Assembly: GCF_000715075.1 (NCBI RefSeq)
Contig: NC_134101.1
Coordinates: forward strand, 198,978,103-199,042,102
Length of the DNA: 64,000 nt
Direction of reading: 5' to 3'
Source of the DNA: Nicotiana tabacum
Lineage: Eukaryota; Streptophyta; Magnoliopsida; Solanales; Solanaceae
This document shows, piece by piece, positions 26,672 through 37,237 of the stretch. Position 1 is the stretch's first letter; each line of letters opens with the position of its first letter. The translations under genes were made by a program, and so were the position numbers. The notes beneath the pieces are model-generated. The model was not told the origin of the DNA. It did not search any database and saw only the letters and a list, made by a program, of their open reading frames with translations.

Positions 26672-26745
26672 GTAAGTGCAAACTTTCCTTAAGTGTCAAT
26701 TTTTCTTTATTTCCTTTCTCATCATTAATACTTGTGGTTGCGCAG
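26672..26745 (+). other. Intron 1 of the gag-like gene of F
   Basis: Donor GTAAGTGC, pyrimidine-rich body, acceptor TGCGCAG. 74 nt, close to the lower limit for plant introns. The coding sense on both sides is continuous with the same protein type. Confidence 0.55.
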
Positions 26746-26874
26746 CTGTTGCCCGGGTTCCTAATGCAGTCCCCCGATTCAAGGAGTGGATCGAAGGCAT
26801 CTGTAAATAGATGTCATACTTCGAGCGCTCATGGTACAAGATTTTGAAAGGCCGATAGGAGGCACGTTCTCATG

Positions 26875-26949
26875 GTAAGGTTCTTCTCTGAATAGCTATT
26901 ACTGTGCTCTTAACTTACATAATGTTGACCTTTCTTCTTTCTTTCACAG
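26875..26949 (+). other. Intron 2 of the gag-like gene of F
   Basis: Donor GTAAGGTTC, acceptor TTTCTTTCACAG. 75 nt, with a strong T-rich tract before the acceptor. Confidence 0.6.
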
Positions 26950-28331
26950 GTCTACCTAAGACCACTAAACTTAGGCCTTTGGGAGGGGATGTGGATGTGT
27001 CCTTGTCCATTGATCCCTCCGTGCCACGAGGGAAAAGAAGAAGAGAAAAAGAAGGTCTTCGGGTTCCCTGGGTCCCTAGGTGAAACTAAAGAAGAGGGTG
27101 GATTCCCGGGCTCGTAAGCCCAAGAAGAGCACCAACTACTAGGTGTTGGATTCTGACTCGCTTCTCCAGCTCAGGGATGAGTCTGAAGAAGATGATATTT
27201 TTGTTTCTCACGGGACGACCCCTCTCGAGGATCAGGCGGCAACCGAGGAGAAGAACCAGGAGGTCGAGCCGACAACTAAGGAGAAGAACCAGGAGGTCGA
27301 GATCCTTCTAGTATGAGAAGTCGGAGTTGAGATAGAGGTTGCAACCTCTCAAGAAACTGCTTCTTCCTTAAAAGAGGCTACCGGTGTGATTGACATCATT
27401 GAGACACCCTCCTACACCGATTTTATGCTCGACGAGGCCCAAGAAGGAAAGAGAAATAAAGTGAATGAGCACAAGGTGCAACAGACCTTCTCCACTCCTT
27501 CTTCGACGTCATGGATATGTCAACATTGGAGGATTTCTCTGGGTTGGGCCACCTGGAGATATCGAAGAAGTACGTGCCTTTGAGAGCTGGTGGGCCGAGC
27601 ATGAGCCCATGATTAGTGAAGGAATTCCCCCCGCTGTAATGATCCGGCCAGTTGTTTTAAGAATTTATGCCCCGATCCCCTATTAACTGCATTCCCTGCA
27701 TATGTTTTCCGCTATTGTGAGTTGCCGGGAGGGTTTATTTGGAGTTTCAGAGAGTTTTGGGACACTTAGTTCCTAAATGAGAGTTTAGATTATAGAATTT
27801 AGGTCATAGTTGGAACAGTAAGAAGACAACCTCGGAATAGAATTCTGTTGGTTCCATTAGCTCCGTTGGGTGATTTTGGGCTTAGGGGTGTGTTCGGATT
27901 GTGTTTTAGAGTTCCGCAGCTTATTTAGGCTTGAAATGCCGAAAGTTGAATTTTTGAAGTTTCTTATTCGATAATGAGATTTTGATATCGGGGTCGGAAT
28001 GGAATTCCGGAAGTTGGAGTAGCTCCGTAATGTTGAATGTGATGGGCTTGCGAAATTTCAGGTCATTCGGACGAGGTTTGATAGACTTTTTGATCGAAAA
28101 CGTAATTTGAGAGTTTTAGGAGTTCTTAGGCTTGAATCTGATATTAAATTGGTGTTTCAATGCTGTTTTGAGCGTTCTGAAGATTGGAACAAGTTTGAAT
28201 GATGTTTTAGGATTGGTTGGAATGTTTGGTTGAGGTTTCGGGGACCTCGGGTGTGCTTCGGATGCTCAACGGGTCATTTTTGGACTTGGAAAGATTGTAG
28301 ATTTTCTGCTGTTGTGTTGCAGAGAAAACAT

Positions 28332-28545
28332 TCATCGCGTTCGCGAGAGGGTCTCGCGTTCGCGTAGAGCATCTGGGTGAAGCAGCTGAATCGTGGTTCG
28401 CGTTCGCGAGGGTATGGACCCTTTGGTCTTCGCGTTCGCATAGGGTCCGCCAGTGTAAGCTACACGTTCGCGAGTGGACCTCGCATTCACAAAAGAGGAA
28501 GTTGGCCAATAGGATTTTTGTGTATCGTGTTCGCGAAGAAGAACG
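28332..28545. repeat. CGTTCGCG palindrome patch in solo LTR G
   Basis: Repeats of TCGCGTTCGCGA-type units (near 28336, 28353, 28398, 28430, 28466 and 28529), 695-910 bp from the LTR start. This position matches the GCGATCGC and CCGC/GCGG patches of A, B and C measured in element orientation. Confidence 0.82.
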
Positions 28546-29417
28546 CGTCTGGGCAGAATATAAAATTTCAAAGTCGAGGGTTTAGCCATGTTTGTGAAAA
28601 CTAAAGCTTGGGAGCTCGGATTTGAGCGAGGTTTTGAGTGATTTTCAGAGATATCGATTGGGTAATGAGTCTTAACTCCTTTTTGCTTATAACCCATTAA
28701 TCTAAACATGAATTCATCATCTAATTTCGGATTTGGGGTGAGAAATTGAGAAAAAATTGGGGAAAGTTCGTAGACCTAAATTTTGAGTTTTGATTGGGAA
28801 TTTGACATTAGATTTGGATAATTTTGATATGGTTAGACTTGTGAGAGTATGAGGATTCTAAAAATGTAAATTTTACCTGATTCCGAGATGTGGGCTTGGA
28901 GGGAATTTTTGTCATTTTTCCTAATTTCGCGTATTAGCTTAGATTTTATTTGTGGAATCAATTACTTGATGCTATATTTATATTATGCAATTAAATTTAA
29001 TAGATTTGGGCCATTTGGAGTTGAGTACTCGTGGCAAGAATGTCGTTTCAGGCTGATTTTGAGCCGATTCGAGGTAAGTGGCTTGCCTAACCTTGTGTGA
29101 GAGAAACTCCCCTTAGGATTTGGTATTATTGATATTTCAAATGCCTTGTACGTGGGGGTGACGAGTGAGTACATGTGCTAATTTTTGGAAATCCGGTTTT
29201 CTTTAAGTAATTTTAATTGTGTTTTCTTTTTTCAGTTTATACTACTTGCAATTTAAGCCTGTTGTTAGCTTAGGGAAGCATGTCTAATTGACTTAATTGC
29301 TTTACTTGATCAAACTGCCTTATTTGGATTATGTGCAGCAGGCTAGGATAGAAGTACCTATTTTACCTTAGTATGGAATTTGAATTGAATTGCGTATTCT
29401 TCATTGTTGTTGCTGTG

Positions 29418-29750
29418 TGTTTACTTTGGGACTATAGGACGGTATCCTGGTAGATCCCCCTACATGTTTACTTTAGGACTATGGTACGGTATCCCGGTAG
29501 ATCCCCCTGCCTGTTTACTTTGGGACTACGGATTTGTATTCCAGTAGATCCCCCTGCACATTTACTTTTGAACTATGGGACTACACCCGGTAGATTCCTT
29601 CTGTACTGGATATTTACATTTGGGACTATGGATAGGATTTTTGGTAGATCCCCCGCGCATTATGAGTTGGACTACAGGACTGCACCCGGGAGATCCACTG
29701 GATATTTATTTTTTGGGAATACAGGACGGTATCCTGGGAGATCCCCGGTT
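29418..29750 (+). repeat. ~48-bp tandem repeat in solo LTR G
   Basis: Six to seven imperfect units reading roughly TTTACTTTGGGACTA, about 15 bases, GGTATCC(T/C)GG, TAGATCCCCC. Later units are shortened. Purely repetitive; the short frame that runs through it is not a gene. Confidence 0.85.
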
Positions 29751-30422
29751 GTTATCTCTGTGTTGAGCTGTATTCCTTTCTGTGATTATTTTGTCTCTGT
29801 TCTAGTTGTTGTTTTTCTTTCTATTCAATGTTATTTCTTACTGTGGCGCTTAATTATACTATCTTATTCTACACTATTATACCTTATGTTTCATTTAATC
29901 TCAGTAGGGCCCTGACTTTCCTTGTCAATACCCGATCGAGGTTAGGTTTGACACTTACTGAGTACCGTTGTTGTGTACTCACGCCCTTTCTGTGCATGTT
30001 TTTCATGTGCAGATCCAGGTACTTCCACTCAGTCTTATCATCCTTGAGGCGAGGCGTTCTGTAGAGACTTCGAGGTATATCTTCCGCGTCCGCAGACCGA
30101 GGAGTCCCTTTCTATCTTTCTGTAATAGTATAGCCCTTTAGTATTTTCCTTTTTGTTAGACATTTCTGGAGTTAGAGCTTCTTATGTATCTCTTAATTTG
30201 TGATTTATGGGGTTCCGGATTTTGGGAAGTGTTAGGTTGAGATTCTTGTACTGTTAGCTGCCAGGCGACATCGTAAATACTATTTCATGTTGTTATTTCA
30301 GTTTTATATTATTTTCTTTCCGCAAATTGTTTCCTTTACATATTTGTTAGGCTTACCTAGTCATAGAGACTAGGTGCCATCACGATAGTTCATAGAGGGC
30401 AAACTGGGGTCGTGGCACCCGC

Positions 30423-31205
30423 CAAGTGTGGACCCCGAGCGCAAGAGGACATTCATTACATGGTCCTGGAGGATGCCTGGGTTCTATTAGCTCCGGTAGG
30501 CATAACCAGTTACCTCCAATGTCTTATAACCGATAAAGACAAGGCAAAGATGAATGAGGTAGACACGTTGAGCCTCTTCAATGAGGCACAACAAACATTG
30601 AACCGAGTAAGGCTCTAACACCTTCGAGCTCCCCGTATGAATTACTCAACATTTTCCTTTGATGTTTCTTACTTAATTTCCTTTCTTTATAGGCCTCAAT
30701 GCTTCAACACGAGAGTTTTCTCCAGTAGCGCTTGGAAACAAGCCAACTCGAGTTCGAGCTCAAGGAGCATGCCCAAAAAAGGACATGTACAACCTTTTCA
30801 GTAAGCAACAAGAAGGGGCCATCAAGGACCTTCAGGCCGAGCTGGACAGGGCTCATAAGGAAGCTTCGACCCTAAGGCGGGAACACGCCGACCTAGTTGA
30901 AAAGGTAAAGGTCTTTGAAGTTTAAAACGAGGAGCTAGTCGTGGTGACTAACGACAAAACCTCGCAAGTCCAGTAGAAGATCGACCAAATCCGAGTCGAG
31001 ATGAACGAGGTCAAGCCATGGCTGATGGGTGGAAAAGCAAAATGGACCTGCTGGCTTCAAAGAAGGAAACCGCCAAGGTAAAGCTGGCATCAGTAGAGGT
31101 CCAATTTCGGGTAGCGAAGGAGAAAGATGACAAACGGTCTCGGCTGAATGACGATCTACGAGCATAACTAAGCGCGGTTGTCACAGAGCGAGCTCGGCTA
31201 TCATA
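30423..31205 (+). pseudogene. gag-like gene of element F, 3' part (coiled-coil region)
   Basis: Continues the host frame after the solo LTR (KCGPRAQEDIHYMVLEDAWV). It passes through a possible third intron 30607-30692 (GTAAGG...TTTATAG, 86 nt). After that, charged heptad-like sequence follows (for example LDRAHKEASTLRREHADLVE), which suggests a coiled coil. Multiple stops are present in this copy. The same layout, a transposon-like N-terminal domain then introns then a coiled coil, is familiar from unnamed Nicotiana and tomato proteins. It ends where an LTR fragment begins. Confidence 0.6.
30607..30692 (+). other. Intron 3 of the gag-like gene of F
   Basis: Donor CGA|GTAAGG, acceptor CTTTCTTTATAG. 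86 nt, T-rich. Confidence 0.55.
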
Positions 31206-31212
31206 GAGCGTG

Positions 31213-33358
31213 TGTCACGCCCCGACCTCAGGGAGCGCGGCAGGCGCTCAACCGAGATAACCCGGCCAAGCAAGCCTGTACAATGCTTTCTACCCAAACG
31301 TACTCATAAATAAATGGAAGATATGTTTCATTAATTATACAATGGGGAGTCATGCAAATAAACCAGATCTTTACCATTTGTTACGTCATTTATAAGTCTC
31401 AAAACATTTCATTGTTTGAAGTGGAACATGTGATGCAAATACAACACCTTTAGTTTAACTTTCCCAAATCAAAGACACAATCCACACTATGTCTACGGAG
31501 CCTCTAACAAAAACAAAAGAGTGCTACGATAGTGCCGACAACAAGGCTCTGGCTATACCTCAAAACACTATACAAAGAGGACAAGAGATACCAGACCCTA
31601 AAATGAAGTGGGGCTCACCAAGTCAGCTGAGAAGAGGGTGTACTGCTATCACTGATCAACGCCGCTTGCTGTGGAACCACCTGCATCTATTAAAGATGCA
31701 GCGCCTCGGCAAAGGGGACATTAGTATATATGAAATAATACTATGTAAAACTAAACACCCCCTTGATAGAATGAGAAACAGTAAAATGAGAAGGAAACAT
31801 GGAATCAATGAGAACCTCAAATGCTTATAAAATGCCAAGTTAGGAGAAAGATAGATTTCAAGTATCAGTATCTTTAAGTTGGGAGATCTTTAGTACCGAT
31901 ACACCACCGTGCTTTTAGCACGGAGTCTGATCTAAGCCTGATCGGCTAAGCCATTTCACCCCAAGACATCCACTCACAATATAATTATGTGCACGTTATT
32001 GCGTCCGATCTCATCCCGATCGGCTAAGCTATCTCACCAATACCGTGTGGATCGACATCACATCACATCTCGCTAGAAATCATCTTATCCAATTTAAGGG
32101 GAATTATCTCAACACATCAATCTTATCCCATATAAGGGGAAAAATATCATCACAACACACGGGGATATTACCACTCAATCACTCATACACCGGCACATGT
32201 AGTTTCGGGATTAGGTTATTTCAATCTACCCTTCCTCTGTGACTAAATGATGCCCCCAAAACATTTATTATTTAAAGGATTTAAATCTCATTTCAATATC
32301 TTTCACACATCTTCCATTCCATTAGCACTAGTGGCCACAATCGTAATATCATTCTCGACACGTCGGCCGTATTTCATATTTCATACTCACCCCTATAACT
32401 TTCAAGCATCATCATGGTTTATTAATAACAAGGGAATTTCAATCAAGACTTTAAGTGTATAAATGAGAAATAAGAGTCTTAATCACATTGAGTTTCTCTT
32501 CCACAATTAGGTATACTAACTTTCAATTGGAACATGATTTTTAAATCACAATACCTTTGATATATTGGTTGTACTAGATTACATTCTCAGAGGGAATCAT
32601 GATAAGATAGGAATATTTGGGACATAATTTGAGCACATACATATTTCAACACAACACTTGTTTTAGAATAATCAAATTTATTAAGAAGGACTTGGAACAT
32701 GAAAAATAAGAAATTGAGCCAATCATAATTGCAACTTACAATGATATCGTGGGATTCGATTTTTATAAGAGGAGTTTAGCCAACATACCTCGCTTGAGCT
32801 TTCTTTAATTTACTACAATGTTCCGAAACTCCTAGTGACTTTAATCTAGTTAAAGACATGACAAGATTGAACCATAATTAGGAAAATTCTTGGGGGTTCA
32901 ACTCATTTGAGCATTTTATCAAGCACTAGGTGTGCATTACGATTTCAAGGTTTGCCTATGGCGGATTCCTTCACCCCACAACCAATGTTTACCTATTTGA
33001 GCTCAATAACCTTCCCACCAACCTTGATGGTACATGCATGCATAAATAACACTTAAAAATCACACTTCTCACTACCTACGTTTAGTCCAATCCCAAAATT
33101 GAGGGATAGGAAGTAGAATTTTACCTCTTGGGCGAAGACCTTGTGAGTTTTCCTTGTTGAATTTCAAAGCTTGAGCAAGGGTTAATGAAAAAAGTACTTG
33201 GAGCTTCCTTCTCTCTCTATAAAGCACTACCCTCACTCTTAAATGGCAGATTTTTGTCTTTTAAATGAGACCCAATGGCTTTTAATCAAATTTTGAAGTG
33301 TTGGAGGCTGTCTCTTCGGTTGTAGTATCTTTCTATTCGTTGTTTCTGGGCGGCAAAC
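31213..33358 (-). repeat. LTR fragment, TGTCACGCCCC family
   Basis: Begins TGTCACGCCCCGACCTCAGG, a typical LTR end, and continues with non-coding LTR-like sequence containing two CCCGATCGGCTAAGC phrases (about 31940 and 32017). It runs directly into the right LTR of F at 33359. I find no target duplication, so I read it as a truncated LTR or solo LTR lying in F, with an uncertain right end. No coding. Confidence 0.55.
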
Positions 33359-34040
33359 TGTTTACCCTTAAAATGGATAACAATATAATTTATACGTGGT
33401 TTTAAAGATATGTGAATTGATTCAACACAAATAATCAAGAATGTTAGATAAGCGAATTGAAGATAAAATAAATAACTAAACCAGTTGTGACGTTGAATCC
33501 GGGCTTGGATTTAAGCTTAACAAAAGTTCTGCCTTCAACCGGACCTTCGATTCGAAACCAAAAATGTATGGAGAGCTATCATTAAAATAAGAACCTTTTA
33601 ATAACTATAAAGAAGAGAAACAAGTTTGTATTGCTTTGATATGCGTGTTACCTAGTCCCGATTGAATAGAAAACATCTCCTTTATATAGTTAGGGAGTTT
33701 TACCCTTGGTATAATTTAAAAAAGGTAAAAATTCTCTTTGTACATCAATTACTGATATGCTACCTACATCGGACGAGATCCGTGCCATGATATCCGATTT
33801 GGTGCGGATATCACGAGCCTTTGTTAGTTGTATGCAACTGTGTGTAGCGCTTTCCGAAGTCTTGGAGCTTGTACCGAATTCGAGGTTGTTGTCTTGTTGG
33901 GTCCGGTGGCGAGCACTCCGTTCGGGCCTTAGTACGAGAAGTTTCCAGCTTCGATTCCGATTCCATGTAGTTACATCCTCGCTTCGTTTGGCCCATCAGG
34001 AAATAGGGATGCTCATTAGCCCTGGTTTTACCCATATACA
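33359..34040 (+). repeat. Element F right LTR
   Basis: 682 bp from TGTTTACCCTTAAAATGG to TTTACCCATATACA. A TATA-like TTTATATAG is near 33680. The copy is complete relative to the left LTR. The end is set by the CA terminus and the weak AGCAG duplication. Confidence 0.7.
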
Positions 34041-34562
34041 AGCAGTATCATTATAGGTTTCGAAATTAGGATTTTGAGTTTAGTACTTGTTGGCTTGTAA
34101 CCGTTTTCACAATTCCAATGCCAAAGGAACAATTTAATACATTATTATTTTTAAAGTTAATATATAAATATATTTTCACATATAAATTTATTCAGTACAG
34201 TTCGGTATTTTTTACTTTATTTTTATAAAATAAAAAACTTACATTAATTATCGGTACAATTATAAATTTATATAAAAACCTATGGTTTTATTAAGATAAA
34301 CCTAAAAATCGGTTCGGTACGATACAGTTCTGTCGGCTTAGTCGATTTTTAAATATCCATTGATACTCCTATGAAGGAGGGATCCTCAATTTATAGAGGC
34401 CACAATATTTTCCTCCAAGAAAGGGATATGTCAAATATGAAAGAGATTTTTATTTTTTTTTAACAAAAATAAAATTAATTATAACAAATATGTTACCCCT
34501 TCTTCAAGTAACAGGTAATACTCAAATATGAAAAGAAAATCCACGCAAACCCTAACAATACT

Positions 34563-35003
34563 AAACAAAAGAAGCGCTAGGAAACAAGTTATTTCTGATG
34601 GCATTTTTAAATATTTAATATGTGATTCTACTTCTTTTTTCTTTATTGTTTATTCACATTTATAAAATACTCTATCTTCTCACTGAGGTCTAAAAGGTAT
34701 ACGTTAAATAATTTGGAATTGGTTAACCTTGTAAAAAAATGGTTAAATTAATGATCAATGATATAAACTATAGGCGGAGATGTCCAAACTCAAATTTACT
34801 TTTGCTATTGAATTAAGAAAAGAAAAATGTAATATTAATTTATAGTTTCGTGTACATTTTTTTGAATATTCAGATAAAGTGATATTCGACCAAAAATACA
34901 TATTTTTTTTCCATTGTTGCCTCATGTTCTAATACTTTTTAATCGTCTTTAGAGTATTAGTTATATTATTTTGTGCTTCATATTATATTTTAACTGTATA
35001 GAA
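34563..35003. other. AT-rich spacer, nothing recognised
   Basis: About 440 bp right of the TRIM-like element. No frame, terminal repeat or RNA gene recognised. Confidence 0.5.
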
Positions 35004-35089
35004 ATAAAGCGGTGTGAAGATGAAGAGATTTGGAGCAAAATTGAATAAAACGCGAAAGAAAAAGAAAGAAAATTAAATAAATATAATAA

Positions 35090-35117
35090 GGGGGACACCC
35101 TTTGATCATTGTCCCCC
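35090..35117. repeat. Perfect 8-bp hairpin in the 35-kb LTR
   Basis: GGGGGACA, a 12-base loop, then TGTCCCCC. Placed in the putative U3 part of the LTR. Function unknown. Confidence 0.7.
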
Positions 35118-35211
35118 AAGTGGAGACAAAACAAGAAAGCATATAAAATGCAATTGATGAAGTAACACAGCTAAGAAAAGAATTGCAAAAACGTGAAAAA
35201 CTCACTGTTTT

Positions 35212-35252
35212 CAGCGCCAGGACCAGCGCTTGGCGCTGGCCTGGACGCTGCG
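35212..35252. repeat. GCGC palindrome patch (AGCGCCAG/CTGGCGCT)
   Basis: Short CpG-rich cluster of CAGCGCCAGG, AGCGCTTGGCGCTGG and GACGCTG in AT-rich surroundings. A further variant of the LTR palindrome patches seen in A-D and G. Confidence 0.7.
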
Positions 35253-35374
35253 TACGTGATTTTTCCTTTTTTTATTCGGGACAAGGTTATTTCGGTTTTA
35301 CACAATCCTAACTCGTATATAAGGAGTTATAAACCTAATTTGAAGGAGATCTAACACACTTTGAAGGGGAATTC

Positions 35375-35616
35375 ACGTGGAGGAACACACACCACGCTTG
35401 GAGAAGGTTTCTAACTAGTTTTTCTTCTCTTCTCTTCTTTTAATCTCATAGTTTATTACTCCCTCCGTTCCAATATATAAAAACGTTATTTTGAGAACTT
35501 TTGACATATCTTAGACCTAGGGACACACTTTAGACGTGGAGGAACACAAACCACGCTTTGGAGGAGGCTTCTAACTAGTTTTTCTTCTCTTCTCTTCCTT
35601 TAATTTCATAGTCCAT
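35375..35616. repeat. ~80-bp duplication around a Stowaway-like fragment
   Basis: ACGTGGAGGAACACA...CTCATAG occurs at 35375-35456 and again at 35534-35616. Between them, 35459-35533 starts CTCCCTCCGTTCCAATATAT after a TA, like a Stowaway or related MITE end, but has no matching right terminus. A MITE arrival followed by a repair duplication would explain it. Confidence 0.65.
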
Positions 35617-36530
35617 TAGTTCTAGAGTTTTGGGTGCTACATGAACGTTGTAGTTTGAAGCTTGAATTGTTCTTATTATTTTATCATATTGGTTTATTTA
35701 TTCAATCTTGCGCTTAATTATTTAATTGCTTGATCACCAATTGAATACTATTTACGAATCTAGGATTGAACTCGGGAGAGAGAATTCTAGATTGCATATA
35801 AGATTGAGTAGAGCAAGATCTTAACTCTGGGGGAGGCGGATTTGCGGTTAGGATAGGAATATATAGGAATATACCTAATCGCCTTGCTTGGTTACTATAT
35901 AGGAACTATTAATGCGTTCTTGTTAATCCTAATTCCATAGGAATATAGGCGTTAGGTTAGCTTGAATAGGCGAGTTGTACTTCGAGAGAAGGCTAAGAGC
36001 AATATTAACCCTATCAACCAATAACCCAGATAAATTAATTAGACGATTTAAGTGGAAAACTTAACGAGATTGTTAGCTAACCCATAGCTCTAGAATATTC
36101 ACTCACATTGAATTCGTCTCTATAATTTTCCAACTTGTTTTCTTTAATCTCTTAGTTTGTTACGTTAGATTAGTTTTAGCTAAATATTTATACGTTAAGA
36201 TTCGCTTGAATAGATTAATTGTTTGGTTTAATTTAGTTGATAGTTAATCACAAGTCCATGTGGGTACGATATCTGGACTTACAATCCACTTGTCGACTAC
36301 GTATAATTGCGTGTGTGTTTTTGAGCAACATAAAGCAACCAATGTGTAATGCAGTTATGTACATAAAAATCAGACAGAAAAATATTACTAGCTATTATGA
36401 GAAAACAAAATTTTTAAAAACAGAACTTTTATCTAAGTTATGAAAGTGTAAAGAAACAACAAAGGAGAACAAAAAAAGAATAGTTTCAGACCAAAAAATT
36501 TTAAAAAAATTTTAAGGGCCAACTTAAGAG

Positions 36531-37229
36531 CAGGGGTGTTCATGATTCGGTTTGGATCGGTTTTTTCCTAAAAAGAAACCAAACCAAGTAAATCGGTTTT
36601 TCAAATATTAGAACCAAACCATACCAATTAAGCCGGTTTTTTCTCGATTCGGTTTATGTCGGTTTTTTAGTTTTTTCGGTTATTTGTCGGTTTTTTCTTA
36701 AATATAAGACATACACTACCAAACACACATTTCAGCGACCACATTTTCAACGTAATACTATTAAATCAATTGCCCTTTGAGAAATCTATTATTTACCAAG
36801 ATATATTGATAAAAATTGAATCAAATAATGATGAATAATTTAAGGACTCAATTAAAAATATATTATTTTTAACATGAAATAGATTCTTGCACTTAACAAA
36901 AGAAAACTACTAATTAAACTAGAATGTAAAGATAAAGAACTGTACTAAAAGTGCAAACGATTAATATTTACTATACAATTTTTAAAACTCTGTATAAAAG
37001 TATACATATATATATAGGTGTAATAATAAATTTAAAATAGCTACTTCTATATTCGGTTTGGTTCGATTTTTTTTTTTTTTAAATTTCAAAACCAAAACCA
37101 AACCAAATTTGATCGGTTTTTAAATTTCAAAACCAAAACCAAACCAAACCAAAAAGTATCGATTTTTTTGATAGGTTTGATTTGATTTTCGATTTGGTTC
37201 GAGTTTTCGGATTTTTATTAACACCCCTG
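36531..37229. mobile_element. hAT-type MITE with a perfect 8-bp target duplication
   Basis: 699 bp. The left end CAGGGGTGTTCATGATTCGG and the right end TTATTAACACCCCTG form terminal inverted repeats. CTTAAGAG flanks it on both sides (36523-36530 and 37230-37237). Arms are rich in CGGTTTGG and AACCAAACC, giving long subterminal inverted repeats. It has no transposase, so it is non-autonomous. Confidence 0.95.
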
Positions 37230-37237
37230 CTTAAGAG

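Larger units (their letters stand above)
25907..27634 (+). pseudogene. gag-like gene of element F, 5' part (spliced, decayed)
   Basis: Starts ATG at 25907 (MAKISKSIPQ...), with an in-frame stop after about 18 codons. It is followed by a GGTGGCTGCT-type short repeat and then a segment readable at 26240-26520 (YTYSFTLGPVDPIILAFCKR, PSLWRIVILL). That segment resembles the plant 'putative gypsy-type transposon' domain, by recall. Two GT-AG introns fit the frame: 26672-26745 (74 nt) and 26875-26949 (75 nt). An acidic and basic low-complexity stretch follows. The gene is cut at 27634 by the solo LTR and resumes at 30423. Several stops make it non-functional. Its role in the element (capsid-like or accessory) is inference. 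Confidence 0.65.
27635..30417 (+). mobile_element. Element G: solo LTR inside the gag-like gene of F
   Basis: 2783 bp from TGTAATGATCC to GGGTCGTGGCA. It is flanked by a perfect 5-bp duplication CCCGC (27630-27634 and 30418-30422), and the host coding sequence is continuous across the two flanks. No interior or second LTR is present, so it is a solo LTR left by LTR-LTR recombination. It belongs to the same broad long-LTR group as A-D: its first kilobase carries a CGTTCGCG patch and similar phrases in the opposite orientation. Confidence 0.92.
25205..34040 (+). mobile_element. Element F: gypsy-type LTR retrotransposon remnant with a gag-like gene
   Basis: Direct repeats at 25205-25740 and 33359-34040 share their first ~535 bp (start TGTTTACC in the right copy, CGTTTAACC in the left). 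Between them lies a plus-strand gag-like gene with introns. Candidate flanking duplications AGGAG (25200-25204) and AGCAG (34041-34045) agree at four of five bases, so the outer ends are probable rather than certain. The left LTR lacks about 140 bp and no primer site is visible, so a deletion joins the LTR to the leader. The 3' part of the interior is missing or replaced by an LTR fragment at 31213-33358. Confidence 0.72.
24650..34371. mobile_element. hAT-type MITE, split by element F
   Basis: The left end TAGGGGTGTCAATGGTTCGG and the right end, read on the minus strand, TAGGAGTATCAATGGATATT form terminal inverted repeats. Flanks are TGAAGGTG (24642-24649) and TGAAGGAG (34372-34379), an 8-bp duplication with one mismatch, which is the hAT length. 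The arms are rich in CGGTTCGGTA phrases, typical of this plant MITE group. The two halves are about 24650-25199 and 34046-34371, together about 0.9 kb. It sits inside the right LTR of the TRIM-like element and is itself interrupted by F. Confidence 0.85.
23559..34557 (-). mobile_element. TRIM-like miniature LTR retrotransposon, split by nested insertions
   Basis: Two short direct repeats, 23559-23974 (416 bp) and 24414-24649 plus 34380-34557 (414 bp once the insertion and one TSD copy are removed), begin TGTTG and end CTAA(C/T)A. A 439-bp non-coding interior (23975-24413) separates them. Flanks GTACT (23554-23558) and ATACT (34558-34562) agree at four of five bases. A diverged initiator-Met primer site abuts the right LTR on the minus strand. 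Native length is about 1.27 kb, far below an autonomous copia or gypsy element, as in TRIM elements. A deletion derivative of a larger element is the alternative. Confidence 0.8.
35011..36329 (+). mobile_element. Probable solo LTR (1.3 kb), gypsy-like
   Basis: Flanked by the 7-mer ATAAAGC on both sides (35004-35010 and 36330-36336). The inner sequence ends with GTGGGTACGATATCTGGACT and a gcgtgtgtg phrase, which resembles the LTR end of Tat/Athila-type plant gypsy elements (by recall). A TATA-like TCGTATATAAGG lies near 35310. The 7-bp duplication is longer than the usual 5 bp and the start is not TG, so exact ends are uncertain. No coding sequence. Confidence 0.5.

Noticed and set aside
28332..28709. 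A 125-codon minus-strand frame
   Set aside because: It coincides with the CGTTCGCG patch, whose CpG-rich palindromes remove stops. No similarity I recognise.
29481..29915. A 144-codon frame in solo LTR G
   Set aside because: It runs through the ~48-bp tandem repeat; the peptide is just the repeat translated, without a recognisable domain.
31205..33358. Complete solo LTR with target duplication
   Set aside because: I tested the flanks for 4-6 bp repeats and found none that fit, so only a fragment is claimed.
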